Shown: piece after piece, positions 33,962 to 45,487 of the stretch
How positions within the stretch are numbered: position 1 is the stretch's first letter
How the letters are laid out: each line of letters begins with the position of its first letter
Source: Gnetum montanum
Lineage: Eukaryota; Streptophyta; Gnetopsida; Gnetales; Gnetaceae
Direction: 5' to 3'
Length of the DNA: 54,957 nt
NCBI GenBank assembly: GCA_015680685.1
Contig: MNCI01023402.1
Location: 283,590-338,546 of the forward strand
Notes under the pieces: model-generated
What the model was told of the DNA's origin: nothing
Seen by the model: only the letters and a program-made list of their open reading frames with translations
Database searches by the model: none
Position numbers and translations under genes: made by a program

Positions 33962-34240
33962 TCATTTCTCTTCAACGAAGCTATTTTGAAGATTTGTTGC
34001 TTTTGCAATCTTAGTATGTCTTTGAATTGAAAGCACAAAATGAATCTTTAATGAGTTGTTGGACTTTCCTTTGGAAAGTGCAACAAAAATAATAAGACAT
34101 ACTATTTCTTTAGAGCCTACATCAACCCATGATTTTTCTAAAGTCATTCCTTACAGCTTGTGTATAGTCATTGTCCATGTAAATATTAACAAAAATTGTT
34201 GTCCCTTTCCTTCTAATTGGCCTTATAAGAAAACAATTTG
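33962..34240 (-). pseudogene. PIF1-type helicase fragment (Helitron-like)
   Basis: The minus strand reads a block TWTMTIHKL, a stop, then GMTLEKSWVDVGSKE and, further on, FVALSKGK. This matches the C-terminal motifs V and VI of PIF1 helicases (AxTIHKSQGxTL..v.vD.G..E...g..FVALSR), which in plants occur as host PIF1 or in Helitron RepHel proteins. The expected Gln of SQG is a stop and the final SR is SK. Only about 80 codons are recognisable; the Walker motifs are not visible upstream. Helitron origin is an inference, since no TC...CTRR ends were identified. Confidence 0.55.
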
Positions 34241-34814
34241 AATATTCATGCTGAAAAGAGAGTCAATATGGGAATCAAATTCCACAAAACTTTATTGACC
34301 ATTCTTGCTTTTGTAATGTTTTATTAACATTATCTATGATGGTTTTGAAAAAGTATTGGTGACCAACAAAGGATACATTTATGTAACTATGTGTTTTATA
34401 GTGGAAGTCCATGATCTATTTGATGATTGGTCCACACCAAGGGCAATTTACATATAATATTTACCTAGGTATTAAACATGTCATTTCACCATTTTTTTAA
34501 CAATCCCAATTTCTAGCTATAAGCTAATTAGAAATTCCTTCATGAAAACTTCAATGATTAAGGGTTGATGTGCATTCATTAGTGCTTTGATCTTGGTTTC
34601 ACCAAGTCCTTGAATCTTGTTTTTGTGCATCAAAGCATTGATTAGTTGGTTGAAGCATGTGATTTGTGATTTGTAAGTCACATGTTTAATTCTAATGAGT
34701 ATGTTGATGTGACAAAATTTTGTTTTTATACTCATGTATTGTAGCCATGTTCTTATATATATAAGCATAGCAGACATGTAATTTTTTCATTTTTTTTCAA
34801 TTCACAATAATTTA
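34241..34814. other. No gene recognised upstream of helicase scrap
   Basis: The minus strand may hold decayed upstream helicase sequence. The open stretch 34777-34517 has no recognisable motif. AT-rich, low information. Confidence 0.35.
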
Positions 34815-35232
34815 GTGAAGAGGCCACTACTAGTCGTAGATTAGTAACGCAAAATAATATTCCATCCGTAATGCTCATGGAAAGCTTATTCGTAATGGTG
34901 ACTAATATTGTCCATAACAACATAGGAGAGGGTATGGGTAATGATAAATAATATTGTCCATAATGGTGAACACGACTATCCACATCAACTATGATAGCTC
35001 TGACCCCCATGGTGTGCTACTCAACAACATTGACCATCCACGGTACGCCCACACCACATACATCCCTGCAACAGTCGATCTCCACTCACCATGCTACTGT
35101 TGTTGGTTGCTCCCTACCCCCATGCCGTGCCAAACCCTTACTGGCCATGTAGGCCTCTCGCATGCCACTGCTCTACCTTTGCACTAGTTACCGTTGCCAC
35201 TAGCTATTAGCCCAGCCAACACTACCAACTCA
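34815..35232. repeat. Direct repeat copy 1
   Basis: It matches 35662-36105 in the same orientation: ATTCCATCCGTAATGCTC..., GGGTATGGGTAATGATAAA, CCACACCACATACATCCCTG, ACCAACTCAAG at the end. It is more GC-rich than its flanks. The open frames here are not shared cleanly between copies. Confidence 0.75.
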
Positions 35233-35510
35233 AGTGCATTTTGTTGCCTGCTCCTACCTCTTGTGCACCTCGCTACCCTACCACCATCCTGTCGTTGCTG
35301 TGGCACACTACTTGCCACCATGGTAGCCAGCATAAAGAGAGCATGGCTTAGTAATGGGTCACAACAAGCTGCACAACCGTCCTTCACTTTGATGTTGTTG
35401 GCCTCTTCCCATAGCATTGCCTATCAGAGCATACAAAAAGAACAAATTTGATCAAGAATGAGAACATATAATAAATTATGCAAATATATATATTTTTAAA
35501 ACCTATTATT
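35233..35510. other. GC-richer spacer, no gene
   Basis: Open frames exist on both strands (35194-35451 plus, 35417-35184 minus). They are Ser/Pro/Cys-rich, without domain motifs, and partly run into the repeat, so I do not call a gene. Confidence 0.4.
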
Positions 35511-35533
35511 ACAAAAAATTTGATATACAAATC

Positions 35534-36177
35534 TTGTTCTTTGTCCAGAGGTCATGAAAATTATAATCCTTAAATCTTGTCCTTTGTCTAGAAGTTGTGA
35601 AATATTTGACTCAAATACCTTATTACTTATTAACGAATAAGATTCTCTTGGCCAAATTATAGGTATATATTCCATCCGAGCAACTAGTAGATCGGTAATG
35701 CATAATTATATTCCATTCGTAATGCTCAAGGAGAGCTTATTTGTAACAATGAATAATATTATCCATAATGGTACGAGGGAGGGTATGGGTAATGATAAAT
35801 AATATTGTCCATAACGGTGAACACAACTGCTGACGTCAGCTGTGACAGCTCCAACCTGCATGGTGTTCTGCTCAATAGCTCCAACCCCCATGGTGTTCTA
35901 CTCAATAGCACTGACCATCCACGATATGCCCACACCACATGCATCCCTGCAAGAGCTAATCTCCACTCACCACGCTGCTGTTGCTAGTTGCTCCCTACCC
36001 CCACATTGCACCAAACCCTTACTGTCGTGCAGGCCCCTCCCATGCTGCTGCTATGCCTTTGCACTAGCTACCATTGCCATAGGCTGCTAGACCAACATTG
36101 CCAACTCAAGTAACAAGTAAACAAAACGTAATAAGATTGAAGGATTATAATTTTCATGACTTCTGAACAAAGAACAA
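35534..36177. mobile_element. TIR element of about 640 bp (MITE-like)
   Basis: The arms at 35534-35571 and 36140-36177 are 38 bp and inverted with two mismatches (TTGTTCTTTG...ATAATCCTT against its complement). The second direct-repeat copy (35662-36105) lies inside. No transposase is encoded. Non-autonomous DNA transposon is the likely class; the target duplication was not resolved. Confidence 0.6.
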
Positions 36178-36223
36178 TATTTTTTTTCTAAAACCAATTG
36201 ATACAAAAAATTTGATATACAAA

Positions 36224-36523
36224 TCTTGTTCTTTGTCGAAAAGTCATGAAATATTTGACTCGAATAACTTATTAATTGTTAACGAATAAGATTCTCTAGG
36301 CCAAATTATAGGTATAAATTATAAATATATAACTAAGCTAGTCATCACTTGAAGTGATCATTTAAACATAAAAAATAAAAAAGATCCATATGCACCTTTT
36401 CATTATGCATATGTACCTTATCCTTTGTTATCATTTTAGGTATATATTTTAGATAACAAGTAAACTAAATGTATCAAGATTTCATGATTATAATTTTCAT
36501 CACTTCTAGACAAAGAACAATAT
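36224..36523. mobile_element. Second, shorter TIR-type copy
   Basis: TTGTTCTTTGTCGAAAAGTC at about 36225 faces GACAAAGAACAA near 36510, the same arm sequence as the 640-bp element. The interior includes the AAGATTCTCT...TATAAATATATA dispersed core near 36290-36345. Confidence 0.45.
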
Positions 36524-37100
36524 TTTTTTTTACCTTAGTTATATATTTGATTGACCTGGATATTTATAAACATGTTATTTGTTACGTTTAGTTTACATGT
36601 TACTAAAATATACAAAACGTAAACAAAATGGGACTGGCCCTATATTCTTTCAAAACCTTCATCTCCTTCATTACCAATACTTCGGATCCGAATACACTAG
36701 GCAAAAACAATTATAACATCCATGCTAAAGGTTGTATGAAAGTAACGTAAACCAAATGGGACGGACCCAATACAAAACCTTTATATCCGTGTCTACCAAA
36801 CATTCATTCTCGGGAAATGCAATGCTACCTCCTAAACGTTGCAAAATCGCATTCCTTCCAACGTTAAGGAAAGATACCCAATTGCCCAAAACGAATTTCT
36901 GCTTTTTCTGTTTGTCAGATATTTCATTTTTATTTAAGAGCACGAAACAGGAGTCTAAGCCAAAAAAAAAAAAAAAAAAGGAAACAAAGGTTTTCATAAA
37001 ATCTAGATAAGGTATCCATGCATCCAACAACTTACTGAAACCAAAGGTAAGGGCAAAATCGGTTCGTGGGAGTACCAGTACGGAACTGTACATTTTCAAA
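36524..37100. other. Region upstream of paralog 1
   Basis: AT-rich with a poly-A run at 36962-36979. Two similar pieces with AAATGGGACNGNCCC...CAAAACC (36627-36655 and 36757-36782) form a short duplication. No gene is called. A minus-strand open frame at 37099-36725 has no homology and runs through the poly-A tract. Confidence 0.4.
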
Positions 37101-37111
37101 CTGGATCCACC

Positions 37112-37158
37112 TCCAACGGCTCTTTCAACGGCTAATTTTGATAACAGGCAACGTCTCT
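37112..37158 (+). promoter_or_regulatory. Proximal promoter block of paralog 1, MSA-like motifs
   Basis: TCCAACGGCTC (37112-37122) and TTCAACGGCTA (37124-37134) each differ by one base from the mitosis-specific activator consensus YCYAACGGYYA bound by three-repeat MYB factors. AACAGGCAACGTCTCT follows at 37143. The block lies about 230 bp before the ATG and is conserved upstream of paralog 2 (47115-47160). Confidence 0.5.
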
Positions 37159-37368
37159 TTTAACGACAGAAAATAATGACCCAGAAATCAATCAAGCAAG
37201 CATAGCCGCTCGACGGTATTTTTTATCTGGACTTTCTTCTTCTTCCGTCTCTGGTTGTGTCTGTTTTTCTGCATCACACGATCCGCCATTACTGACTGAG
37301 CTGAGCTCTCAAGTCTGAACCTGTGTGTGTTTCTGTTTGTGTATCTGTTCATTCAAGCATCTGAAATC

Positions 37369-40048
37369 ATGGAAAATGGGAATGTGAATATGATGATGAT
37401 GATGATGATGCAGCAGCAGCAAAGGAAGCAGCAAGGGCTTCCTCAGAGATTATCCAAATCTGCGCCATGTAGCCCTGCTAAGCCTCTTTCTTCTGTGGTC
37501 AGAAATCCGCCTGCCAGGGCTGATTCATTTCATGTAATTCACAAGGTTCCCCTCGGCGATACTCCTTACGGCCAGGCCAAACAAATTCAGGTTGGAATTT
37601 TGGTTATTTTACTTTAAAATCATCCCTCATTGACGTGGTTATGCAGATCATTTTTTCCCCTGAGAGCAGCAACGGTTGACTCTGTTTCTTTTGTGGGTTT
37701 TGTCACTTTGAGTGTATGTTTTGGTTTGGTTCTGGGTTTTGGATTTTGGTACTGGGTGTTACTGCTTTTGCTTCGCTTCTCCTGCTGATTTGTTCGAGAA
37801 TAGTTTTGTTTCGTTCGTGGATTTTGGGTTCTGGATAATTACTTGTATAATCAATCAGGTGTGAATGTTTACCTTCGTGAACCATGGTGATATGAAACTT
37901 TTTTTTTTATAGTTTTTACAGTCCATGGTGGACACGGTTGGTCCTTCATGAAATTTGTGTTTAGAACATTTGTGGCATTTTGATGTTGGGTATATTTTCT
38001 GATCAGGTTTCATGATATATTTTGATGTTGGGTATATTTTCTTTTTAACTGACCTACGCAGTTTAAACTTGCGGGGTTCTCTCTTCTATCTTTTGTTTAT
38101 TCTTGTGGGTTTGGCAGCTAGTAGAAAAGAATCCAGAGAAAGCGATTGCACTGTTCTGGGCAGCCATTAACACTGGAGACAGAGTTGACAGTGCCCTCAA
38201 GGACATGGCGATTGTTATGAAGCAGCAGAATCGACCAGAGGAAGCAATTGAGGCAATTAAGTCTTTCAGGCACCGATGTTCAGACCAGTCCCAAGAATCT
38301 CTCGACAACGTCTTGCTTGATCTCTATAAGGTGAGCCAGCCACATATAAATATATATAATACATGTTTCTTTCTTGCGCTTTTAAATTTCGTTGGTTGGT
38401 TTTCAATTTGGGTAACATTCTGCTTTTCTATTTTCGTCAGAGATGTGGAAGACTGGATGATCAAATAACGCTATTAAAGCACAAACTTAACCTGATTCAT
38501 CAAGGTATAGCCTTCAATGGCAAGCGCACAAAAACAGCAAGATCTCAGGGCAAAAAATTCCAGGTTTCCATTGAACAGGAAGCCACAAGACTGCTGGTAC
38601 ATCATTACTTTTCCCCTCGTTTGTACAAAAAATTTGCATTATGAAGCTTACTTGCGTTTTTCATGCTTCAGTTACTGATTTGGATGTAATATGTTGGTTA
38701 GGGTAACCTGGGTTGGGCCTACATGCAAAAGAACAACTATGTCTCTGCAGAAGCCGTCTACAGAAAGGCCTTATCCATAGAACAGGACAACAACAAGGTC
38801 TGTAATCTTGGCATCTGTCTTATGAAGCAAGGCAGAATTGCAGAGGCAAAGGCCATGCTGCAGTGTGTGAAGAAACCTTCTTTAGTGGATGGTGGTATGG
38901 ATTCCCATCTCAAATCCTATGAAAGAGCCCAAGAGATGCTTGCAGAACTGGAATCGGATCAATTAGTCTCTGGCAAAAACATTACGGAGCCTCTGAATTC
39001 CATGCCCTTGCAACAACCATGGTTACCCACCTCCTGCCCTGAACTCCAACAAAAACAGCAAAACCCACCATTAACGTCTTCTGAGCCAACGGCTAAAATA
39101 TCCACAACGTTAATGGCTACATCAGGATTTGGGCCTTTGCAGCCCAACAACACACAAAATCAAAAAGCTGTTTCGCTTCCCCCTCAAATCCCCAATCCTC
39201 CACAAGCTTCTTCCCTGTATTCCAATGGAGGATTCTGGGACAAGAAAAATAATAGCAAGGAGATCTTTCCAGATGAGAATATCCTCAGCGGTGCAACAAT
39301 GCCTCTCAGGAATGTTCATTCATTTTCTGTTAATTATCAGTTCGAACCCAAGACTCATGCAGACAACTGGAATGAGCTTCAGCAGGTGGTGTACCCTAAC
39401 GAAAATGTGAATGTTATTCCCCCAATTCCGCCTGTGTTTTCAAAGCCAAAAGCAGATCCTCCTCTGAACGTCTCAGCACGGCCATTTTATAGCCGGAACA
39501 AGCAGAACACTGCACAGGATCTGGCACCGCTCTCTGTTTTAGAAAATAAAACAAACCATCAGCACATTGCCAGCAGAGAATCACCATCCTTCTCTGTGAA
39601 TGAAAATCTCCTTCCTACAAAAAGGGCCCTCTCCTTTGAAGCTAGTGCCACTAACCCATCATCCAAGTTCTTCCCTGAGATTCCCTGCAGGAAGCAAAAG
39701 ACTGCCCAGAGTGAAAATAAAAATCAGCCTCAAGTTCCATCTATGTTTCAGACTCAGACCCTGAAGCAGAATCAGCCGCCTCTGTTTCAGCCTGAAATTC
39801 CATCACAGTTTGAATCAAAGGGAAAGAGATCTGAAACTGCAAGGATTGGAAACCATGTTAGGGCAAATTCAGTTTCTTTTCCATTGCAGCAGCTGGAGGA
39901 AAATAATCTCTTGCCTGGAAGCAAGGAATTTGATGATGCAATTATGGCAGCTGCTTATGACACTGATCCATTTATTCATGAGCAGAAAGTTCAGAGGCGA
40001 CTTCGAATTTTTCAGGAGATGACTCTTGCTGGAAGCTCCCTGGCGTAA
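37369..40048 (+). CDS. POLLENLESS3-like TPR protein (MS5/TDM1 family), paralog 1
   Basis: Four exons: 37369-37590, 38118-38330, 38441-38596, 38702-40048; all introns are GT-AG and phase 0; 645 aa. Residues 1-30 are Met/Gln-rich, followed by SAPCSPAKP and the family block RADSFHVIHKVP (residues 51-62). Residues 75-290 form tetratricopeptide repeats (KNPEKAIALFWAAI, RPEEAIEAIKSF, GNLGWAYMQKNNY..AEAVYRKAL, VCNLGICLMKQGRIAEAKAML). The rest is a Gln/Asn/Pro-rich disordered region ending in a conserved EFDDAIMAAAY...RRLRIFQEM motif. The family contains Arabidopsis MS5/POLLENLESS3/TDM1, which acts with the anaphase-promoting complex to end meiosis, and the SDI1 sulfur-response proteins. The SPAK and pollen-type features favour the POLLENLESS3-like group. 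The ATG at 37369 is shared in context with paralog 2; there is no earlier in-frame ATG. Exact orthology is not resolvable here. Confidence 0.93.
37591..38117 (+). other. Intron 1 of paralog 1
   Basis: GT-AG, 527 bp, T-rich. It contains a 42-bp tandem duplication of TTTTGATGTTGGGTATATTT (about 37978-38043). Apart from the splice ends it differs strongly from intron 1 of paralog 2. Confidence 0.85.
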
Positions 40049-40480
40049 CTTCAATAACAGTGATTGACATAAGCATTCTTTTTCATTTTCTTTCTTTTTA
40101 TTACTAAGCTTTATTCTTTCTGGGCAAAGTTCTAGGGATTTGTTAGGGGTTTACCTTTCAAATTTTGCAACTCTCCATTGCCATTACAAGTTTCAGGGAA
40201 ACATACATTACATTCATAGGCAGTAATTATTACATATCGCGACATGCTTTGTCGCAAACAAGGTTCAATAATGCATTGATGATTCATTTATTCCATTTAT
40301 TTGGCTTTATGTGATTGACTCTCCAATTTGTAACCCAATTTAAGGTGAAACTTGACCGAGGCTTCATGTTATTATTTAACTTCTTCTGAAATTGTATGCT
40401 TTATTTTCTGCAGCCAAAATGGACTGTCTTATGAACTTCTAGTTTGCTTTTAGTTTGATTTCTATATCAACTTCCCACTT
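40049..40480 (+). other. 3' UTR and downstream homology of paralog 1
   Basis: CTCTCCATTGCCATTACAAG (40170-40189), the hairpin GCGACATGCTTTGTCGC at 40239-40255, GGTGAAACTTG and TTTTCTGCAG (40405-40414) all have counterparts after paralog 2. Homology ends near 40415, close to the end of the duplicated unit. AATAAA occurs at 40601. Confidence 0.6.
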
Positions 40481-40980
40481 TCGGTGCACATTGCATACTG
40501 TTATTCTTCTCATGTCTGCTATTTTTATTTTCCATGGGATGGATATACTCTTTCTCCCATAGATATTTTTTCCGTCGAATAGATTTTCTTTATGCAGGCA
40601 ATAAAATCTTCAGTTTCAGTAATCGGCAACTTCAAATTACCACCCAGAATCCATAAAACTGAAATGACTCAGCAAAATCCTCCATATTCGTTTTGCTACA
40701 TTGCGACATCCCTTGAACTCGCAAAACTTTCAAACACAGTCAAAGCTCAAAACCTTTCCAAGGCTTGTGTAGCACGGTGTTTCGTTTCAGCGGAAGATCC
40801 TGTCATTTCTCTTATAATTTCCTAATTTAACGCGAATAACCCAAGGCTGAAATATGAATATATAATACAGTTTTGCCATTTACGGTGGCCATTTCATCCA
40901 TATGTTTGGGAGAAAATAAAAAATCTTAGCTTGGGGATTTATTTTTTTTTTTTTTTTAAGTCCGGTCATTTATATAATTA
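40481..40980. other. No gene seen
   Basis: Intergenic DNA. The open frame 40592-40825 has no recognisable domain and no counterpart behind paralog 2. Confidence 0.4.
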
Positions 40981-41215
40981 GAGGGTAGAAGATCTTCCAG
41001 TAAAATATAGATGAACACCTAAACTATGAAATCAATCAGGAACTCAACCATGGATTAGCTCTGAACACTTAAACAATGAAACCAACCATGAACCAAACCA
41101 TGGATTAACTCAAGGGTAGAAGATCTTTCAGCAAAATAGATGAACACTCAAACTATGAAACCAACCAGAAACCAAATTATGGATTACCTCAAGGGGAGAG
41201 AATCTCAACCCCCTT
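40981..41215. repeat. Degenerate tandem repeat
   Basis: GGGTAGAAGATCTTCCAG, ATAGATGAACAC, AACTATGAAA and CCATGGATTA recur in order, starting at 40983 and 41105 with a partial copy between. A third start, GGGTAGAAGATTCTCCAC, is at 41799. Confidence 0.65.
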
Positions 41216-41480
41216 TCTAACTTTCACAGGGCATCCAAACCAAAAACTAAAAAACAGTCACGAGCAAACATAAAGTTTATTTAAAACAGAGGGTATGCTT
41301 ATATGGAAAATAGGAAAATACACAATTTATGGGCACCACATCAGCTCATCTTGCAAGGAGTCAAGAGAAATGGACATTGTCATGGTGCATTTATGGATGT
41401 TTTCCTATAAGTAAAATTTTTGAGATGCATTTATAGCGAGAATTTAGGCACATTGCATGATGTTAGCATGGAGATGTTGG
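41105..41480. repeat. Duplicated segment, copy without LTR
   Basis: It matches 41799-42660 in order: GGGCATCCAAACCAAAAACT, AAGTTTATTTAAAACAGAG, TACACAATTTATGGG, GCTCATCTTGCAAGGAGT, TTATGGATGTTTTCCTA, CATTTATAGCGAGA. ACACA at 41320-41324 is the empty equivalent of the site that holds a solo LTR in the other copy. Confidence 0.75.
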
Positions 41481-41798
41481 AACTCAAAATAAATATAATA
41501 TAGGTATACTTAAAAGAGATATAGTCCAACTAGATCAACATTGCCTCCTAGAATTGAGTCTATGACTTAAAGCTTTTTCAAATTAAACATTTGACCACTA
41601 TGCTAATGCCTCATTGTTGAAATTTAAGTAGTATGGTTGGCAATAGCTACCAAATTTCATAGTTGATACCATTTAAACATTGAGTGTTATTTTTTGTTCA
41701 TTCCTAAAAGAAATTATTTTCTAAGGGAAAGATTAACCATTTATATAACAAAAGGGTAAACCTATAAATCAACAATTACAATATCAATATCATCATGG
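41481..41798. other. No gene seen
   Basis: AT-rich spacer between the two copies of the duplicated segment. No motif or repeat stands out. Confidence 0.4.
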
Positions 41799-42680
41799 AG
41801 GGTAGAAGATTCTCCACTAAAACAAATGAACACCTGGACCAATCAAAAAGCCTTGACCATTCCTATAGGGCATCAAAACCAAAAACCAAAAAACAATGAT
41901 ATGCAACATCATAGAGTTTATTTAAAATAGAGAGTACGCATATTTGGAAAAGTAGAAGAACACACATTGTGAGTGGTGAGGTACCCCTACACTCAACTAT
42001 ACAAATACAAGCGTTACATGTGCGATCTGGTCGAACTCCGCAAACTAAGTGCCTACACGCCTTATGGAACACTTAAGGTTAATCGTTCGTTGTCTTCCCA
42101 GACTTACTTATATTTGTCACGGTTGTATGGTTAAGCAAGTCTGAGGTATGTGNNNNNNNNNNNNNNNNAATTAAAGTCCTATTTAGCTTAGTCCATGCAC
42201 TCCAAGGTTTATCCAAAAGTTCGTCTTTATTTCCGTACACAAACTTGTGCTCAAGTACAATATTTGCTCGAATAAAGATCCATTCACTTTGGGACTCCTA
42301 CTGTGAGCACATGGAATTTACTCTAACTCTAGAATGGAAAAATTGCAAGAGTTTGGCTAAGGTCTAGATCTAGATTGAGAAACAAGGGAGAGCGGCCTCT
42401 TATTTATAGATTTGGCGGTGCGCTGCGATATCGCGTATGCAATATCGCAGAGGATGCGATATCGTAGCTGATGTGATATCGCGTCCCATCAACACAATTT
42501 AAGGGTGCCACATTGGCTCATCTTGCAAAGAGTTACAAGTATTAAACATTATCATCATGCATTCATGGATGTTTTCCTAGAAGTGAAAGTTGACAAATGT
42601 TTTCAAGACACATTTATAGAGAGAGTTTTGGCACTTTGCATGACAAGTGCAAGCATTCTGCTTGACCCAAATCTCTTAGG
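41799..42680. repeat. Duplicated segment, copy carrying a solo LTR
   Basis: Same segment as 41105-41480, split at 41966/42492 by the B-type solo LTR. Function unknown. Because a LINE-like zinc motif lies just right of it on the minus strand, the segment may derive from a LINE 3' part. Confidence 0.7.
41967..42491 (-). mobile_element. Solo LTR, B-type, internally deleted
   Basis: Plus-strand ends TTGTGAGTGGTGAGG and GCGTCCCATCA, perfect ACACA duplication (41962-41966, 42492-42496). It shows GATATC palindromes at 42427-42482 and a sense TATA box (TATTTATA on plus near 42402). At 525 bp including a 16-base gap (42153-42168) it is little more than half the length of the LTRs of B, so it has an internal deletion. 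Confidence 0.85.
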
Positions 42681-42749
42681 TGACCTCCATCCATACTAAA
42701 ATCTCATGCAAATTGCTTTGAATTCTAGACCCTTCTATAATCATTGCAT

Positions 42750-42900
42750 AGCATTGATTCCATAGGATCTTAGTCCATAGGCACATGAATCGACCTACAA
42801 CCTTTGTAAACAAACATTCCTTGAAAAGGTGTATTGTAGTTTCAATCTCCTTTCAGCAAAGGATATACCAAGAGGCCATGGCAAAATGCCATCGCTAAAA
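42750..42900 (-). pseudogene. Possible LINE zinc-domain scrap
   Basis: The minus strand reads a block around WYILC, ETTIHLFKEC and FTKVVGRF, resembling the zf-RVT domain after LINE reverse transcriptases (C..C...E...HLF..C.fa..vW). The first Cys is missing and a stop intervenes. Only this motif supports it. Confidence 0.35.
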
Positions 42901-45480
42901 TTTTTCCTAAGTAAGTACCACATAATGAGTCAACATTATACATGAAATTAATGGTAGGGTTGGTGGTACCCAATTATATCTAAAATTAGGATCATTTGTA
43001 AAAGTAAACGTACCTTGCAAACTTTTCGTTATAAATATCACAGGTTGTGCAATTTGGAAGTATGAAACATTGGCAAGAAAGAGACAAAGTTAAAAAACAA
43101 GAAAGAAACTTCTTCAAACCACAAGATACAAATGGGAATAAAACTTCTTCACATCTTTAAATCAGAGAGATGTGTACATAGATTACAACTTACTCTTAAA
43201 CAAAGACCTCACACTCTCCATTTTTGAACAAAGATCATAGACCTCAATTGGAACCCAAATTTCAGTTGTGGAAGTTTAAAAATGCCTAGGATTTGTAAGT
43301 CTAAATGGATTGCAAATCCAACCCTACTCATAGTCAACTATGACTTCATTGCAAGTTGCAATGGGACTACAATTGCTTGTTCAAAATACAAAATGATTTT
43401 AATTTGACTCCAAATTTAACATACAAGTCTCTTTAGTTAACTTCTACCCTATGAAAGTAGTTTTGTATAACTTTGGAGCAAGGAGAGGGTATTCCTACAC
43501 TACAAAACAATCTTAATTGTTCTATTTTACAAGAATGTATTCTATTTATGTTTTTTTATGGATAACTCTCATGCATGTGTAGTTTTCATCATTGTTGTAT
43601 TCCTCATCATAGTCTTATGCAATCTTCCATTGATCTTGTGCAACTTTGGTTCTCCTCCCAAGAACTCTACAACTCTAATGGTTAGTTGTTTTCACATTCA
43701 TCTTCCCAAGAAATCTCATGTTCTCTATTAACTCCTGTAGTTAAGACTTCATGTCAGTTCTTATTGCAACCTTGTGTAGGGCAAAATGATTGTATACTCT
43801 TCCATTTGTGGGTTACATCTACCAACGTCTTGGTTTGATATATCTCTTCTTTATGCATAAAAACATCATTGATTTGGTATATCTCTTCTTTGTGCATAAA
43901 AACGTCCCTTGATGCAAGTTTCTCCTCATTCATTCAACAGTACAAAAGAGCTCCCTTTTATTCATTGTTTTAGCATATGATTCTTCCATCATCCATTGAA
44001 TTAGTGAAATAATGTTTTCATCATACTTGAGATACCAAATATGGTTACCATGTAGACTTGATTCACACTATCTTCCAAGAGTGTTCATTCCTATTTTTGG
44101 ACATTCTTCCTATGATTCTGTTTTTCACTCTTTCTTTTCTTTAGCTATCCATGTGTTCTTTCTTATGCATAAATGTATCAAATGTCTATATATAACTCAA
44201 TTGTATGTGATACCTCTTTTTGGACATTCTTATTACATTGTATGTGTTAATCTAGGTCATTCACATTTTCCCTATACATTTTGTTAAGTGTGATGATGGC
44301 TTTGAAACTCTTCTATAGCTAGCATGGAAGTCCACTATCTCTATACAATGGGCACTACTTAACTAGAGGGCGTTAAACAAGGTTGTTTATGAGTATCATG
44401 AATCTTCCCCCAAAAAGTTTGTCACTTAATTTGAAAAAAAATTCTATGAAATTTTGATAAATGTTATGAAATAGCTAACCGCCTATGAAGCTCATCTTGT
44501 CTATTAGTATGTACTTGATATACTATAGCCATTCTACAACCTTATCTTGCCATTGGAAGATATTTGTTTGAATTGTTCAACTAAGATCTTCAACTTTGAG
44601 TAGACTATTACACCTCCTATGTTAAATGCTACCATGCTTATTGGTGATAAGAGCAAGAGAGGGCTCTTGTGATTCCTTATTTATAGTTGAAAGCCTTCTT
44701 TAATAGTCTTTATTAGATAAGATTTCCCTATTGTTACAATATTTAGATGATAAGATGTAATGGATGAGATGTATGTTGCTCTTGATGAAAATGCTTGAAT
44801 ATTAGAGCATATGCTTGTCTTTGTTTTTGTCCATGCATAGCATAAAATGCTAAAAATTCATTTGTAATCCCCTTGCATTGAGATTACGATCAAACAAGCA
44901 ATAGACTTTGTGATTCACAATGAACTAGCATTGAGGTCATAGTATAATGTTTTATGTGTTTAGTGATGTTGAAAATTGGAATGTCATCGATTTGTATAGT
45001 TGGGCATTTGGATCACTTAGGATGATCTCTTATGACATTTTTCACTTGCATAATGCTCTTAAACTTGGATTGTGATGTCTATTGTTTTTTGGTTGGGGTG
45101 TATGGATGGATGTTGCATATGCTTGTGTACTAATATGTTGTTAAGGTCTATTGGCAATGCCCAAATTCCCTATTCCATGGTGCTTGTCTTCAACTTAGAT
45201 GAGGCAAGTAATCAAGGTTTTCAGACTTAGTATACACTAACTTTTCTTTCTTTTAAGTGTTGATGTTACATAAGTTAAGTCTTGCTAGCATAACTAGAGG
45301 ATGCTTTACATTTTATGATTAATATTTTATTGGCTTTATGATATCAATTTCTTGTATTAATTGCTATGGATGTTGACTCTATATAGATCTCATATGGATT
45401 TGTGACATGTACTTTGATCATTTTTAATAATGTTATGGTTTGGAGATTATGTCAACATTTATTTTGGCCGAGAGGCCAAT
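42901..45480. other. No gene recognised; small tandem duplication
   Basis: AT-rich, many stops in every frame. A 40-bp unit (TTTGGTATATCTCTTCTTTNTGCATAAAAAC, split here in two: TTTGGTATATCTCTTC and TGCATAAAAAC) occurs twice at about 43834-43912. No domain was seen in the open frame 44012-44287. Confidence 0.4.
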
Positions 45481-45487
45481 ACGTTTG

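Noticed and set aside
35184-35451. Overlapping open frames on both strands in the GC-rich repeat
   Set aside because: Composition effect; not conserved between the two repeat copies.
36725-37099. 124-codon minus-strand open frame upstream of paralog 1
   Set aside because: It reads through a poly-T tract as polyphenylalanine, has no counterpart upstream of paralog 2, and overlaps the promoter.
37327-37368. N-terminal extension of paralog 1
   Set aside because: The in-frame codon there is GTG, and paralog 2 supports the ATG at 37369.
40592-40825. Small open frame after paralog 1
   Set aside because: No domain, no conservation behind paralog 2, and it lies in the 3' flank.
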